Source of the DNA: Platerodrilus igneus
Taxonomy: Eukaryota; Arthropoda; Insecta; Coleoptera; Lycidae
Assembly: GCA_036346225.1 (NCBI GenBank)
Contig: JARFIW010001480.1
Coordinates: forward strand, 13,449,501-13,513,500
Reading direction: 5' to 3'
Length of the DNA stretch: 64,000 nucleotides
Positions 12,106 through 24,052 of the stretch are shown piece by piece. The notes beneath the pieces were generated by a model, which ran no database searches, was not told the origin of the DNA, and saw nothing but the letters and a program-made list of their open reading frames with translations. Numbering within the stretch: the stretch's first letter is position 1; each line of letters opens with the position of its first letter. The position numbers and the translations under genes are program-made.

Positions 12106-12181
12106 ATATAAAGCCGTTTTTGTTAAAACTGAATAATCGTCCTTTGGAGAATGTTCCTTATATTTTTTAATTACTGTTACA
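12106..12181 (-). repeat. LTR-like repeat, copy B, right part
   Basis: This is the continuation of the copy interrupted at 3818. It matches 3035-3110 of copy A, through GAATATTCG-like sequence to TTAATTACTGTTACA. Confidence 0.6.
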
Positions 12182-13412
12182 ATTCCTTTTTGAAAGAGGT
12201 GTATCTGAAAAATAAGCCTCGGTCAATTAAATCTTTTCAGAGGTTAGCTCTATTCCAACTTAATAAATGCGGAGATTTTTATCATAACACCCTGTAAATA
12301 TAACGCGTGATGATTACAGATTTTAATTGGTGTATCGCACTGGCTTTCACAAAACAAATTTTCTAATTTTAGTGTTTATTATTAGAAAGTTTTTTCTTGT
12401 AGATTCAATTACAGATGCAGGTTAGTACTAAACTGCTCAATCAGGAAATTAACTTTTATTATTAAAAAACTGAAAAACAAAGAAGTAAATCTAGCTCAAC
12501 CAAGCATCACAAATATTAGGAGACCTACAAATAAATGTGGCGTTTAAATTTTCCTCCTCGGAGGTTTCCGAATCCCTAGTAGGAGCTCAAGACAGTCCCG
12601 TGCATGAACGCAATTAAGGTTCCTTCAACCATTCTTATTCGCTGAATTTACAAGCGAATTAAGAAAATTACTGCGTCTGGTTCTGCTGTTATTAACATCG
12701 CTTGCAGGGCGCTAACTATACATAAGATACTCTTATGTAATAAGGAAATATATTAAAATTGCTGTCGCAAAATTTTTATTTCCTAGTTTTAAACTGAATC
12801 GTCTAAATTTATTTGATTAGTAGAGCAAACATAAAACAAGAGTTGGAGTTTGAGTTTTGTTAACTAAAATGTAATTTAATTAAACTTCCTTTCTCAACAT
12901 TGAGTAAATTGAGCAGCGACTTGACGTTCGTTAGTGTATCCGTCGATTCAGTAATTATGTACGCCATTGCAATTTTAAAGCGATTAGATTATTTGATTAA
13001 AAACTTATTTCATCGTTCAGTATTTGGTGAAATTATCTTGCTGTTATTAAACTAAAATAGTGTTTGTATTTTTCATTAAAGTAGCTGAAACGTGTTTTGT
13101 ATCTCAAAAAATTAGAAAATTAATTAAGAGTTATGAATTGCATTACACAGCTCGAACAAAAAATCGAAATTTTGTTTGGCGGGACCTGTCTCACTGTACT
13201 ATATGTAAATCGAGCATGCTGAAACCGATTTGGAGTCCAAATAACTCCATCACGTCAGATATTTTCCTAACTTCTAAAAATGGGCTAAAAGTCATAAAAT
13301 TTAATAAAAATCCAAATAAAGCTCCATAATCATATATCTCATCAACCCCAGAACCCCACGAACTTAAAACCCCATAACCCTATACTCTACAACTCCAAAC
13401 CCTAAAACCTCA
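12182..13412. other. Unassigned AT-rich region
   Basis: I see no recognisable gene. One plus-strand ORF (13060-13329, 89 codons, with one CxxC pair) matches nothing I know and may be chance. Confidence 0.35.
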
Positions 13413-13467
13413 GTAGTAGGATTGGCCGATCCGAACACAGCGCCGCCGCCGCCACCATCGCTTATCG

Positions 13468-13615
13468 TTTTTTAATGGGTTTTCTCATTATAAACCCATT
13501 AGAACTAATCGCTTTTTAATCGGTTCACTCATTAAAACCCCATTAGCACTAATCCCTTTTTAATGGGTTTTCTCAGTAAAAGCCTATTAGCACTAATCGC
13601 TTTTTAATGTCATAT
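13468..13615. repeat. Tandem hairpin repeat (period about 45 bp)
   Basis: Just over three units carry TTTTTAATGGGTTTTCTCAT followed by AAACCCATTAGCACTAATCG. Each unit can fold through TAATGGGTTT and AAACCCATTA. Two such units in the opposite direction sit at 55085-55165 in the intact Polinton, beside its ATPase promoter. A short (GCC)n run precedes the array at 13441. Confidence 0.65.
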
Positions 13616-15419
13616 CATACTTTCTATCTTGTTTAGCTCATCTTTCGAGATAAATCTATCTTGTTTGGTGTCAATTAATATTAGATTTTTCTCAGCTACC
13701 TGAATTTTTAGGAATTTTTTAGATAGCGTCACTTCGTAAAGCGGTATCCCAATTTTAAGATTTTTTTACCAGCAGAGACTTTTAACAGTCCTTATAAATT
13801 TTTTAGCCATGCAACCCATCAAATTAGTCTAGAATTTTACACAGAATCCGAATCTGTAAATAGATTTAAATCCGACCATCTCTTACCGTTTTACACACTA
13901 ACCCTCTAGCGAACATATAAAAGATTATTTCGTTTATTTTAAGATAAATATATCTTGTTCGGTATCAACTAATATTAGATTTTTCTAGGGATCCCAAATC
14001 TGTAAATAGATTTTAAATAGGACAACCCCTTACAAAGTTACACTCTATTAAAGCCTCATACCTTTACAATTCACGGATAGTGCCACTCAGTACCTAAGTG
14101 TTTGCAACCCAACATGCATGCGCACTATTTCACAAGCGCCTTCCTAGTCACTTTTAAACTTGGCAATCTGTTAATTGGAACTGAACCCCAATTTCCCGGG
14201 CGACTTACCCCCGTTTGAATTTTTAAAATCGGTTTATCCTTTACAAAGTTACACCCTGTTAAAGCCTCGTACCTTTTAATTTTTTGGTTACCCGAGATAT
14301 ACGCTTTAATTCGGAATTTCTCGACTACCCAGTATTGCGCGGGTTATAATTCTAGTACATTTTCAAAATAAGATCAACTCTTATAAGTGCTTTAGACAAC
14401 CAAATATACATAGATTTCTCTCAACACCTTAAAAATAAATTTAGGTTTTTGTAAATCAATTTAAACCTTTTGAAAAAAACTCAATAAAACAGTTTGATAC
14501 GTTCAAAACCTCAAAGTAATTTTTCCTGCGTTCATTCTTGAAAACGCCCTTAAGTTTCTCAACAAGTTCGATTTCCCGCCATTTGAATTAGTGTTTCTTT
14601 ATAAAATTTCTTAAATAATTACTCTATATAAAAGTTTGCCTCATAAAATCAAACAGCTGCTTAGGAAACGTTACAAGTTTAAACGTTTTATATCATGCTA
14701 CTGTCTACAGGATACGAATAAAATAATTAAATAACTTCTACGTCATATTTAAGGAATTTATAATTTGTTTAGTTTCAAAATGAATCACGCAGTGAAAGTA
14801 CATGCTTTTAAATTTAGCCATTAGGTTTTCGTTTTAGCAGCGCGGTTAATTAGTATAAAGTCCAATTTGTTGTAGATACCGGCAAACTCAAAATTTAAAT
14901 CAAATTATTCAATGCGTCTTCCCATATAACTAGAATTGTGAAAGGTACTTTCACAATTAATAGTCAGACGCCATTGACAAAACAATGCAAGGAATCATAC
15001 ATTTCATTGCTATTAAATTAACGATTTACCATGAAAGCCACTTATAAGCTAATTTTGCCATTGCCTAATGACCTAGAAATAATTATTTATTGAGGCTAGT
15101 TTTGTAAATTATTTGGAAGTGAAATTCGAATATTCTTACAAGGCGTTAATTGTATTTACCGGAATTAAAAATTGCCGTCGACCTTACTGCTCATTTTGAA
15201 ATCATTTCCGTACAACTTTCCATACTATTAATCGCAAATTTGGTGGCGCTAAAAGGAATGCAGTTATCGGTTTCACCACTTTAAACCTAAGAATAAAAAC
15301 AAGATAGTTTAATACGTCTATTAACAATTTTTTGCTAATGTTGGCGATACAAAAAAGTACAACAAACTTTATCAAAAAATATTGTTTTTTAATAAAATAT
15401 ATACATGTATTGATAACAT

Positions 15420-16242
15420 CTATAAACCGTTGTGGTAACCAGAGTCTGGCGAATCTGGGATAGCCAGATCTCTAAACATTTGCGCAAGCGATTGCTTCGC
15501 AATCGCATCTTCTAAGTACTGGATGGGGTAACATTTAATAATTTCCAACACTGTCAAGTAATTTAAATTGCTGTAATCATTTGACAGAGAAATACTCGCA
15601 CGACTCTTCCTCTGATAACGTTTGAACCCTTTCTTCGTCCGTCGTATTTCCACATACATTTTTTATATCACCAACAAATTTTTCGTAAAATTTTGGAAAG
15701 TTTCTACATTTCAACTCCTTCATTTTATAACAGATTAATTCTTGTAAATTTACTAACTTGATGCACTCGCACTCAGGTAGCACAATAATATTCCGATCTT
15801 TTGTAATTTCCATATTGTATAAATTTTCTTCTTGGGATGTATTCGCCACCCATACACTTCTATTAGATGTTTCGGCAGTCAGTTTCAATCTGAATTCACG
15901 ATTCAGTTGTAATTCTAAAACATCTCCCCGTCAAAAAAACCATTCTATCTTACGTTTGTTGCTTTTTGGGTAAAATGTATGATTCTGAATTCCAATTGAA
16001 AGTTGCAAAACTCTCCCCATTTAAAGTAGTCCATTTTTATAGCATAATTTTGGCACATTCTGCTATTGCAGATAATTTGTACGACTGGTTGTAGACCACC
16101 GTATAAATCAAAACCAACTTCTACGTTACGGTGGTGAAAATTTGACGTAATTCACTTACGGCATAGATGGTCTTACCTACCAGTTTGCCGATACCTAAGG
16201 GCACTCTTACATCACTTTAACGTTAACATAAGAAAAATTCAT
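15420..16242 (-). pseudogene. Broken copy of the 275-residue Polinton protein
   Basis: Two overlapping minus-strand frames (15577-15888 and 15420-15659) translate to a protein strongly similar to the C-terminal half of the intact ORF at 59970-60797. Shared blocks include ENLYNMEITKD, FYEKFVGDI, NYLTVLE and SLAQMFRDLAIPDS. The shift between frames lies near 15590-15640. The N-terminal half (15890-16242) aligns at DNA level, for example at GAAGTTGGTTTTGATTTATA, but is interrupted. The C-terminus reads DSGYHN here and DSGYHS in the intact copy. Function is unknown. It helps show that the protein is a regular gene of this Polinton family. Confidence 0.75.
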
Positions 16243-16385
16243 CTTTAACTTGTAATTTTGATTAACTCGACGATACTTTGACAACTAATGCTCTGGAACA
16301 TGGCTTCCTCGCCTTTTATGCTGGCGGTCGAGCGTGTGCAGTTCCTTATTATGATAATCGGTGTTATATTCAAGTCTTGACTCGA
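16243..16385 (-). promoter_or_regulatory. Conserved promoter upstream of the broken 275-residue gene
   Basis: On the minus strand the run CATAAAAGGCGA, then CCATGTTCCAG, GCATTAGT and GTCAAAGTATCGTCGA, is nearly identical to 59893-59947 of the other Polinton. The TATA-like box to CATTAG spacing is about 28 bases in both copies. Confidence 0.6.
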
Positions 16386-17205
16386 AAAGTGACGCTTAAA
16401 ATTGTTTTATTGTGGGTTTTATTTGTTTGTATTTAACCACCAACAGCATTTAGAATTTTTATAAAATTACTCTTAGCGGTATTTTTAATATAACAACGTC
16501 GTGTAAGATATCAATTATTGTTGTGTTCTCCTCAGGTTGTCAAATCGTTCGGAATTGTTTTCAAATAGAACGACCTTTACTGATTTACAGATCAACTTTT
16601 TACAAACCATATGGGGTTCATCTTTAATCTATTTCTAAAGAGCATTGCTCTGTTTTTTCACATAAACCCATCGTGTAACCTATCAAATTAGTATATAATT
16701 TTCTGCGCGATCAAAATCAATTATCACGTCTTTTAAAATTAGCTCCAACAAAGACCCGCATAGTGTTTTAATATTCAAAAAACTAACAGGAAACCACCTC
16801 GGCATGTTTATTTACATTTAACTCGATAATACAGCAATTTTTAAAAAAAATATTTATACAATATTTATAGTTATTACTATTTTTATGCACCCATCTGCGC
16901 GGACGAGTCCATTTAATTAGAGGAGAATCTGCAATTATTTTAAATAAAAATATTCAAGTTCATTCGTTTCACTAACATGGAATCTCAAGAATGTAAGTGA
17001 CGCGCGTAATTAAATGCGATCTTGAACCAGGCAATTAGATTGCTATATCTTTAGGGCAAATGTTTTTACGGTGAAAGAATTAGTAAAATATTTTAAAACT
17101 TTCCAATACTTTGGTTAATTGTTGTAATTCGAAAAGGTATGACTTGTACGGACTTAGGTTAGATAGCAGGAAAAATTGATAGGTTAGGTCAGCGCCGCAC
17201 AACCT

Positions 17206-17340
17206 AAGTCCAACTAACCTAACCTAACACCAGACAACACTAGCTAACCTAACTCCTGGCAAGTCCAACTAACCTAACCTAACTTCAGACACCACCGACT
17301 AATCTAACTCCAAACAACGTAAACTAACCTAAACCGTCCA
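17206..17340. repeat. Tandem repeat, 55-bp period, rich in CCTAAC
   Basis: The unit begins AAGTCCAACTAACCTAACCT at 17206 and again at 17261. A decayed third copy follows to about 17340. A shorter CCTAAC-rich piece occurs near 55021-55075 in the other Polinton. Confidence 0.7.
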
Positions 17341-17879
17341 CCCTACTTTGTCCTTCTTTCTCCTCTCGCATCCGTACGACATACATCCAAACTATATCCA
17401 ACATACGTCCGACATATGTCCATTTTGATTTTTTTGGGACTTGATAAAATTTTTAGTAGTTCGGACTAAACTTGTAATTTTTATACCAAGGCCTCTAACT
17501 CGAAAACCGTTATACATATCAAAATTTACAAAGACAGTTCACTGGGTGATTCATTTGGAAACTAAACAAATCATAAATTCCATAAATATGACGTAGCAGT
17601 TGTTTATTTATGTTATTCGTATCCTGTATACAATAGCATGATATAAAACTTTAAACTTGTAACGTTTCCTAAGAAGTTGTTTGATTTTACGAGGCAAACT
17701 TTTATATAGAGTAGTTATTTGAGAAATTTTATAAAGAACACTAATTCAAATGGCGGGAAATCGAGCTTGTTGAGAAATTTAAGGGCGTTTTTAAAAATAA
17801 ATGCAGGAAAAATTACTTGGGGGATTTTGAACGTAACCAATTGTTTTATTGAGTTTTTTTCAAAGGTTTAAGTATACGG

Positions 17880-18430
17880 TGAAATCGGGTTATACATTTA
17901 GACAACAATAGAAGGGGAACAGAGCTGTATCTAGCAAGAAATAGCAAAAGCTGTGTTCAAAGTTAACGAACATTAAAACAAGGAAAGGGTTGTGAAAGCA
18001 TATGTGTGGAGCACAGAACTGTGTGGCTATGAAATAGAGATGGGCAGTAGGAGAAGCAGACATGAGAAAGGTAGAAGCCTTTTGGAATGTGGTGCTTCAG
18101 ATGTATTATGATGATACCATAAACAAAGTTAATTACAAAAAGGTGTTAGAAAATAGGGGAAAAAAGGTATTTGTGTAAAATAAACGGAATAGGAGAAATT
18201 GAGGGACAGGACACGTTCTAAGGCAATTGGTTAATAGTGCGGAATATACTACAAGCAGAGATTGAAAAAAAGAAAGGTAGAAATAGATCTGAATCGGACT
18301 ATTGCAAGCAGATAGTAAAAGTTGTCGGTCATGGGAAATTCAGTGAAATGTATAGGTTAGTTCAGAATAGAGAACAACGGAGGTACGCGTCTAACCAGTT
18401 CCAGAACTGAAGACCTAATGATGATGAGAA
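17880..18430 (+). pseudogene. 3' fragment of RTE-like LINE
   Basis: Translation with frameshifts gives KERVVKAYVWSTELCGYE, close to the RKRLLKTYVWSTALCGCE segment in the LINE at 62795-63730. The sequence continues through the shared 3' region and ends with a GGTTAGACGCG-type block (here CGCGTCTAACCAGTTCCAG) and CTAATGATGATGAG. The ATG/GAT triplet repeat is the 3' end seen in every copy here. It truncates the right repeat of the Polinton relative. Confidence 0.7.
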
Positions 18431-18540
18431 GATAAAACCAAAGAAACTAGAAGAAAAATAAGATTAGAAAAAAAAAATACGCGGGATAACGAAGTAGTGA
18501 AAAATAATAAAATAAAATTAATGTCCAAGAAAATCGCAAA

Positions 18541-18950
18541 TTGATCTCTAAATGTAAGGCACTAGTAAACAATAATATAAAGTCAATTACTATTCGCCAG
18601 AACATAGGCCTACAAGAAACTGCTACTCCAAGTAAGTTGCATGAATCCAATTCAAGAAATGTCAGCGATTATAGCTTGGTACAAAAGAACGGCAACAACT
18701 TCGAAAAAATAAACACAAGACAACGAGGTAGTTCGAGTAGGGATAAAATTATGAAGGTAAAAGAATCATCAGATAAACACTACTGCGGATTTTTTTTTGG
18801 TTAATAGGATATGTCATAAATGTGGTAATACTATTACATTAAACCGAATGGGTTAACAATGTTCAACGTGCGCTAGAGGTTTCAATGCCAAATGTGAAAA
18901 CAATGAGAATTTTACACAGTTTTTTCATGTAACAAATGTTAAGCTATAAC
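18541..18950 (+). pseudogene. PHD-like zinc finger remnant (LINE ORF1-type?)
   Basis: An open stretch (18541-18804) rich in Asn, Lys and Ser is followed in another frame by CHKCGNTI, a stop, and then CSTCARGFNAKC. The Cys spacing, with an aromatic residue before the last Cys cluster, recalls the PHD-type zinc fingers in ORF1 proteins of some LINE families such as CR1-like ones. The region has a stop and at least one shift, and no reverse transcriptase follows. It could also be an unrelated zinc-finger fragment. Confidence 0.35.
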
Positions 18951-21880
18951 TGTATTTTTTGTTGTTTGACACTCATCCATAAAATAATTTAGGTCCGATA
19001 TGCGTTTTAAGTATTTGTCTTAATTTCTACCATTAGAAAAGGATAACTAGCTAGAATTGATGCAATATTGCTTATTTCCATGGATCATTATACGAGTGCC
19101 TCTGACCATGTACTTCCAGTTCCAAGGACTGTGATCAAAGTACCAACTACTATAAATAATAGTCGTTTCGTTAATATTTGTTCACTACTAACAGAAAACA
19201 AAGTTAAACTTACGGAAATCGATTAGAAAACTAATTGTGAATACAATTTTGGCCCCAGAATATCGAGCCCGTAACTCACAAAGAAAACTCGGCAAAATGC
19301 GTCGCCATAAATCGGGCGTCTTGATAACGTACCAAAAACCTCGAATAAATTAACAAGAATAATTGCCAACCAACTCCTGTGAGGAGTGGTATTAGAGTCT
19401 GAAAAGGGTCCCAGAATACAATTGTATGGGAAATACCAGTTTTAATCGCGAATTATCTTGGACGCCACCTTATCCTGAAATACGGGGGTTTGTAAGAAAA
19501 AGCCCCAGGAGAAATGTCAAGAGGATACGTATACTTGAATATGAAAAAGTGACTCTTGTTAAAAAGTCGCACGAGCAATAATCCTCTACATGAATGCTAA
19601 AACCAACCAAAAATAAAAGTTAACAATAAGGACACTAGATAATATACATATTTTAAAAATGCTAGCTGAAACGAGTTTTAAAATCAAATACTACATTACG
19701 TACATATTAATCATACCTCTAGGTACTTGCAATACATTTTGTTATATAAAAGCTGGAACTATTACCTTTACATTAGTTGTGACAGACACCAATACAGGAA
19801 TATTGTTACTCTATTACATAATTCTGTTTTCATCACAAATACATATTCTTAGGCAAAAAATACCAAATATATCAAAATTTACTTAGCTTAATGGAAAGCA
19901 TTTTTAGCGAATAAAATTACATTCTAAATTCTTAAACTAATAAGAGGAACGTACTGTGGGTACGTTTACAGGTTTATACAGTTGAAAAAATATTCATTAA
20001 TTTGCAGTTACTGTAAGTTATACAATCATATGCTTTATCATACATCCCTGGAGTAATTTGGCTACAGATACTTCTGGAAACAACTAAAGTCAATGATATT
20101 CTGTCCTCGATTCGTTATAACCAGTCCCTACGGAACTATTTGCATTTTGATAAAAAGTATGATGTATTTAATTAACATGCCTTTTCCAACATGAAGTTGT
20201 CTATTTATGGAAACCAAGTGTTTCTAAAAATCTCACCAACCTGGCAATATTATTCCGAACTTTGTAAAATAATACATTAATCAGTTCGATATCTTATTAT
20301 TCAAAGGTTAGCTGTACTCATTAAAGTTTGCATTTTATGTCGTTTAATGGTAGTATCGAAGCGCTCAACAAAAAAAATTATCTTTTCTCCATATACGACA
20401 AATTTATATTTTGCATAATTTGGACAAAGGAGTTAAGACTGCAAAATGTAACTGCCTTTGTTGTTTTACTTTACCTAATGTGTGTAGAATTATCTTACTG
20501 AAACATTTACTTGAACCAAAGAAGGGCCTTTTTCATTTTCTAGATCAGTATAATTTAACTTATGGTAAACCTTTTTTATTCCAAGATTATGTCATAGGCG
20601 CTACTGCTGGACAATATTGATAAAAAAAGAATTAAAATACTGCACTATTTGTGACGATAAGATGCATGGATCATACACAAACAGAAAGGAAAGCGAAGTA
20701 AGGGCCCGCACGAATCACGATAACGTATAAAAAGTTAAAGGGCATTTAGGAATACCGGGCTAACTACAAATGCGGAGAGTGGGGTGGTTCTTCACATAGA
20801 CAAGTAAAAGGACATCGCCATCAAATTGTTATTGCCAATTAACACAAAAATTTCTATTGTTAAAAAATAAAGAGTTAACTTCCGATACGAAGTGCGCATT
20901 TCGTATGGTTACATGTAAACTTTATCTGTCACAAACAAAAAGTAATAAAAATGCTTTCTATTACACAAACCTTTTTAAGTTGAAGATAGTATGTAAATTA
21001 CAGTACACAAAGAAATCACTAGTGAATCTAGTTTTTGAACAACTTCTGTAAGCTGGTTTTGGCCGTCGGCGCAATGCGAGCTAAATTTATCCGCAGTTCA
21101 TTTGTACCGCACATAGAACAAAAAGTGGACAGACAAGATAAAAAAAAGGATCGGCACATACCTCTCCGTGTTGAGATACCTATCTTGTATCTAAAGCCGT
21201 TGAGGTAAAACAGGTAAACATGGTACTCTCGCCTTATTAACACGCTTAATCATCATCGAGGGGCGCCGATTCCCCCAACCCCACTGCCGTAGCGGCAGGC
21301 TCCTTCTCCGACATTTTAACCTCTTCTTGAAGGCCTTTAGCCTTTAGCCTCTGACCTAACTGACTCCATCCTGTCGCCCCTCTTCCTCCTTGAGAACGAC
21401 TCATCGCCTCGATGGACCACCATGGTAAAAAAGGACAAAAGAACAACAGAGACCAACAAAAAGTCCGACTCAAAAAAACACGTAACTGTCGCGACGCTTA
21501 AACAACTCAACGATAAAATAAACCACTAGACGTCACAAATAACAGCGACTACAAAATAAAATTGTTTGCCCAATAACGATACCTTGATTACTTCGACTGT
21601 GGTTGGTTAAGGCTATGTAATGGAAGCGGTACCGTAAACCCACTAATTATTTGTTTACTCGGTGACTGGTACAATGTTGAATTGGTACATCACTAATTAC
21701 ACCAAAAGGTCAATTTTAAGAGGTTTAAGTACAGTGTACTTGAAATATCTTATTTAATTTTAATGCAAAAATTGTAGTTTTTACGCTATTTATTTGATTC
21801 AAAAAGTGCCTAGGTGTTGGTTCTTTGTTTGTTATTTTATTATACATAAACTACAAAAATTTAAAAGATCTATTAGCTAG
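18951..21880. other. Unassigned AT-rich region
   Basis: I recognise no gene, RNA or repeat. ORFs at 19659-19886, 20411-20620 and 20857-21051 have no family resemblance I can name. The 21246-21473 minus ORF lies in a small GC-richer patch. The 20411 ORF includes a Cys cluster, CNCLCC, which is not a known finger. Confidence 0.3.
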
Positions 21881-21884
21881 TTTT

Positions 21885-22625
21885 ACGCGATTTTTGCTAC
21901 CAGAATACATTATACAAGCCATCAAAGACAAAGAAACGCAAGTAAGACGTTGACACAACACACGTGACCCACACATAAAACGCACCCTAAACACTAAACA
22001 ACAAGCGATCAAAATTATGTTGAAAGCACACTTCAACGGATCATGGACCAAACACATACACAACATACTACAAACCGACGGTAACCTGTATAGACTAAAC
22101 CGGAAACTACTTTCAAAAAAGAACCCCAAACCCACTCCGTTACAAGGACAACACGGTGTGTTATACACAGCCGAGGGCAGAGCGACACAATTCAAAAACG
22201 CACTGAAAGAAATGCACTCTGTTAACCCCACTAAAAAAAAAAAACTTCTCCGACTTTGTGGGCACAGCACTAAACCACTTACTACAATTACCAACAGACA
22301 ATGCCATACAACACGTCACACCACAAGAAATAAGACAAACTATCAACAAACAGAGTAACACAAAGGCACTTGGAAAGAACGAAATATCAAACTCGCCACC
22401 ATACACAGAATACCGATATCATACATATAACTGCTACATAGCTACCTAACGAACAGGACTATTCAGGTCAAAGTTGAGAACGCACTTTCACCACTGACGA
22501 ACATCAACGCAAGTGTCGCTCAAGGAGGCTGCCTGGCCCCGACACTATTCAACCCCTACGTACACGATATACCAAACCAACCCGAATCCTTCTACGCAAT
22601 TGTAACCTTCCCTAAGCTCTATAGC
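21885..22625 (+). pseudogene. Jockey-like LINE ORF2, first part
   Basis: Frames recover the linker before the reverse transcriptase (LPEYIIQAIKDKETQ), a LYRLNRKLLSKKNPKPTPL block, VTPQEIRQTINKQSNTKALG (usual VTPxEVxxxIxxLxxKKAPG), and then TNRTIQVKVENALSPL, VAQGGCLAPTLFNPYVHDIP. The last two are the thumb-side blocks upstream of the YADD box, with VAQGG for the usual VPQGS. About 130 residues of the finger/palm region are missing near 22420-22440, and an A-run near 22230 shifts the frame. The palm catalytic box lies in the second part, beyond an interruption of about 2.1 kb. Confidence 0.7.
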
Positions 22626-23736
22626 GAAAGGGTACCAAATACATAACACGCCGTTCAAAACAACAACACGGAACAACTACTAAAACATACACTATTCGAC
22701 CGGACTGCGGAAACTGCAAAGCGTGTACCCAAGACTTGGTCAACGGTGAGTGGGGCGGGTTCCCAAAGAATTCGCACAACTAGCACTTAAGCTGGAATAA
22801 ACAAATAAGCGCCATCCAATTGAATGTACCTGAATCTCCGCTAATAAATTGGAATATTACCTTCCTGGAAAATCGGTATCCAACCTAATATACATACAAT
22901 ACAGTACAAACAGGCACAAACCAAATACTATAAATCAGCAATATCAATAATCATAACTATATTTAAAACCATAAATAGCAATTCACATCACTGTTAGTAT
23001 CGCATAGTTTCAATAAACTAATTTTATATATCTGTAAATATTTGAGTCAATTATTGCGTTCAGAATTGATTTTATTATATTTTAAACAATCCTTTAAAAC
23101 AATATGGATCCATATTTTAACATGTTTAATCTCCAATTGAAATATATTAAAACTTGTTATTGTACTGAAATGTGATTTAGTACTAATGTTGACATACTAG
23201 AATCAAGAATATGATCACAAAACTATTTTCCTGAATGTAAAATAAATTTATATCTACTTATGTTGGCAACACTGTAATCGTTGTCAATTAGGTTTACAAT
23301 TGCTAGTTAGAAACTACGTCATAAATTATTAAATGCGCAGTCGTTGACAGGAAGTGCACTGAAAATTTACTGAAAACTGTCAACGTCAATGTACACGTGA
23401 TAAATAGTTCACTACTCTTATTAATCAAATTACTTTCCTTTTTCAAATATCAAATAAAGAAAAATAGCATGCGTCTAGGAACCACATCAGCTACAATTAA
23501 TCCTTAACCAGACGACTTCTTGTAAGTCCATCAATTGAGACATGGATGAATCCAACACTATCAGTCTTGAAACCACCTGCTGAGTTGCTCTTGTAACACA
23601 CCAAAATTGCGCTATTCTTCACAAACCTTATTGCTGTAGACACAACAACCAGGAACCAGTAACCACAAATACAACGGTAGTCGTATAGTATTACCAAAGT
23701 AATATACTACCATACTACGACAAGCGCGATACTACC
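22626..23736. other. AT-rich insertion splitting the LINE
   Basis: This AT-rich sequence separates the two halves of the Jockey-like ORF2. I recognise no coding domain or terminal repeat, and the exact edges of the insertion were not resolved. Confidence 0.3.
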
Positions 23737-24038
23737 GTGCATTTATATTTCCAATGCTCCACCAGAAGGTACTACATTGGCCAGGAGGCGAGTTTTTGTT
23801 GCCTGGAAATTTAGAATTTTGCCGAACCCTTGCCGTTCCAGGCAAGGTAGGGATCTTTAACGTGCGTGACAACACTCACACACGGGACCTCCATTTAACC
23901 TCTCATCCGAACGAGGGCGTAATTTTTGTGAAAGATGCTCACCTGTCATTTTTCAAGCAGTCGGCCGTGTCGGGATTTGAACCCAGGACCTTGGGATCCG
24001 TAGTCTTACGCTTACTACATTGATCCACGGCGACGCCT
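23737..24038 (-). mobile_element. tRNA-derived SINE, family 1, with 14-bp TSD
   Basis: It is flanked by a perfect 14-bp duplication, AGCGCGATACTACC, at 23723-23736 and 24039-24052. On the minus strand the head is tRNA-like, GGCGTCGCCGTGGATCAA..., with a B-box GGGTTCAAATCC (23972-23983). The body continues through TCATCCGAACGAGGGCG-type and GTGACAACACTCACACACGG-type blocks shared with the copies at 27382, 31029 and 31341. The ORFs across it are chance. Confidence 0.9.
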
Positions 24039-24052
24039 AGCGCGATACTACC

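Larger units (their letters stand above)
13413..17875 (-). mobile_element. Truncated Polinton/Maverick relative (about 4.5 kb)
   Basis: This segment shares three things with the Polinton at 53333-62788: terminal-repeat sequence (13640-13880 matches 53570-53760), the 275-residue gene (here broken, minus strand) and that gene's promoter. Its own inverted repeats are visible: 14460-14880 is matched in reverse by 17450-17875, including a long block around TACGTCATATTTAxGGAATTT. The left repeat may begin AGTAGTAGG at 13413, compatible with the AG-start typical of Polintons. The right repeat is cut off where a LINE fragment begins at about 17880, so no target duplication can be checked. No ATPase, polymerase, integrase or capsid gene remains. 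Confidence 0.65.

Noticed and set aside
17206..17340. Interstitial telomere repeat
   Set aside because: The period is 55 bp and the core is CCTAAC rather than a clean CCTAA tandem array.
18765..18790. Second hammerhead core (CTGATGA on the minus strand)
   Set aside because: No GAAA, stem II or cleavage triplet at the required positions.
21246..21473. Minus-strand ORF ending in an Ala- and Glu-rich stretch, as a gene
   Set aside because: Short, no domain, and located in a small GC-rich patch upstream of a LINE. Not supported.
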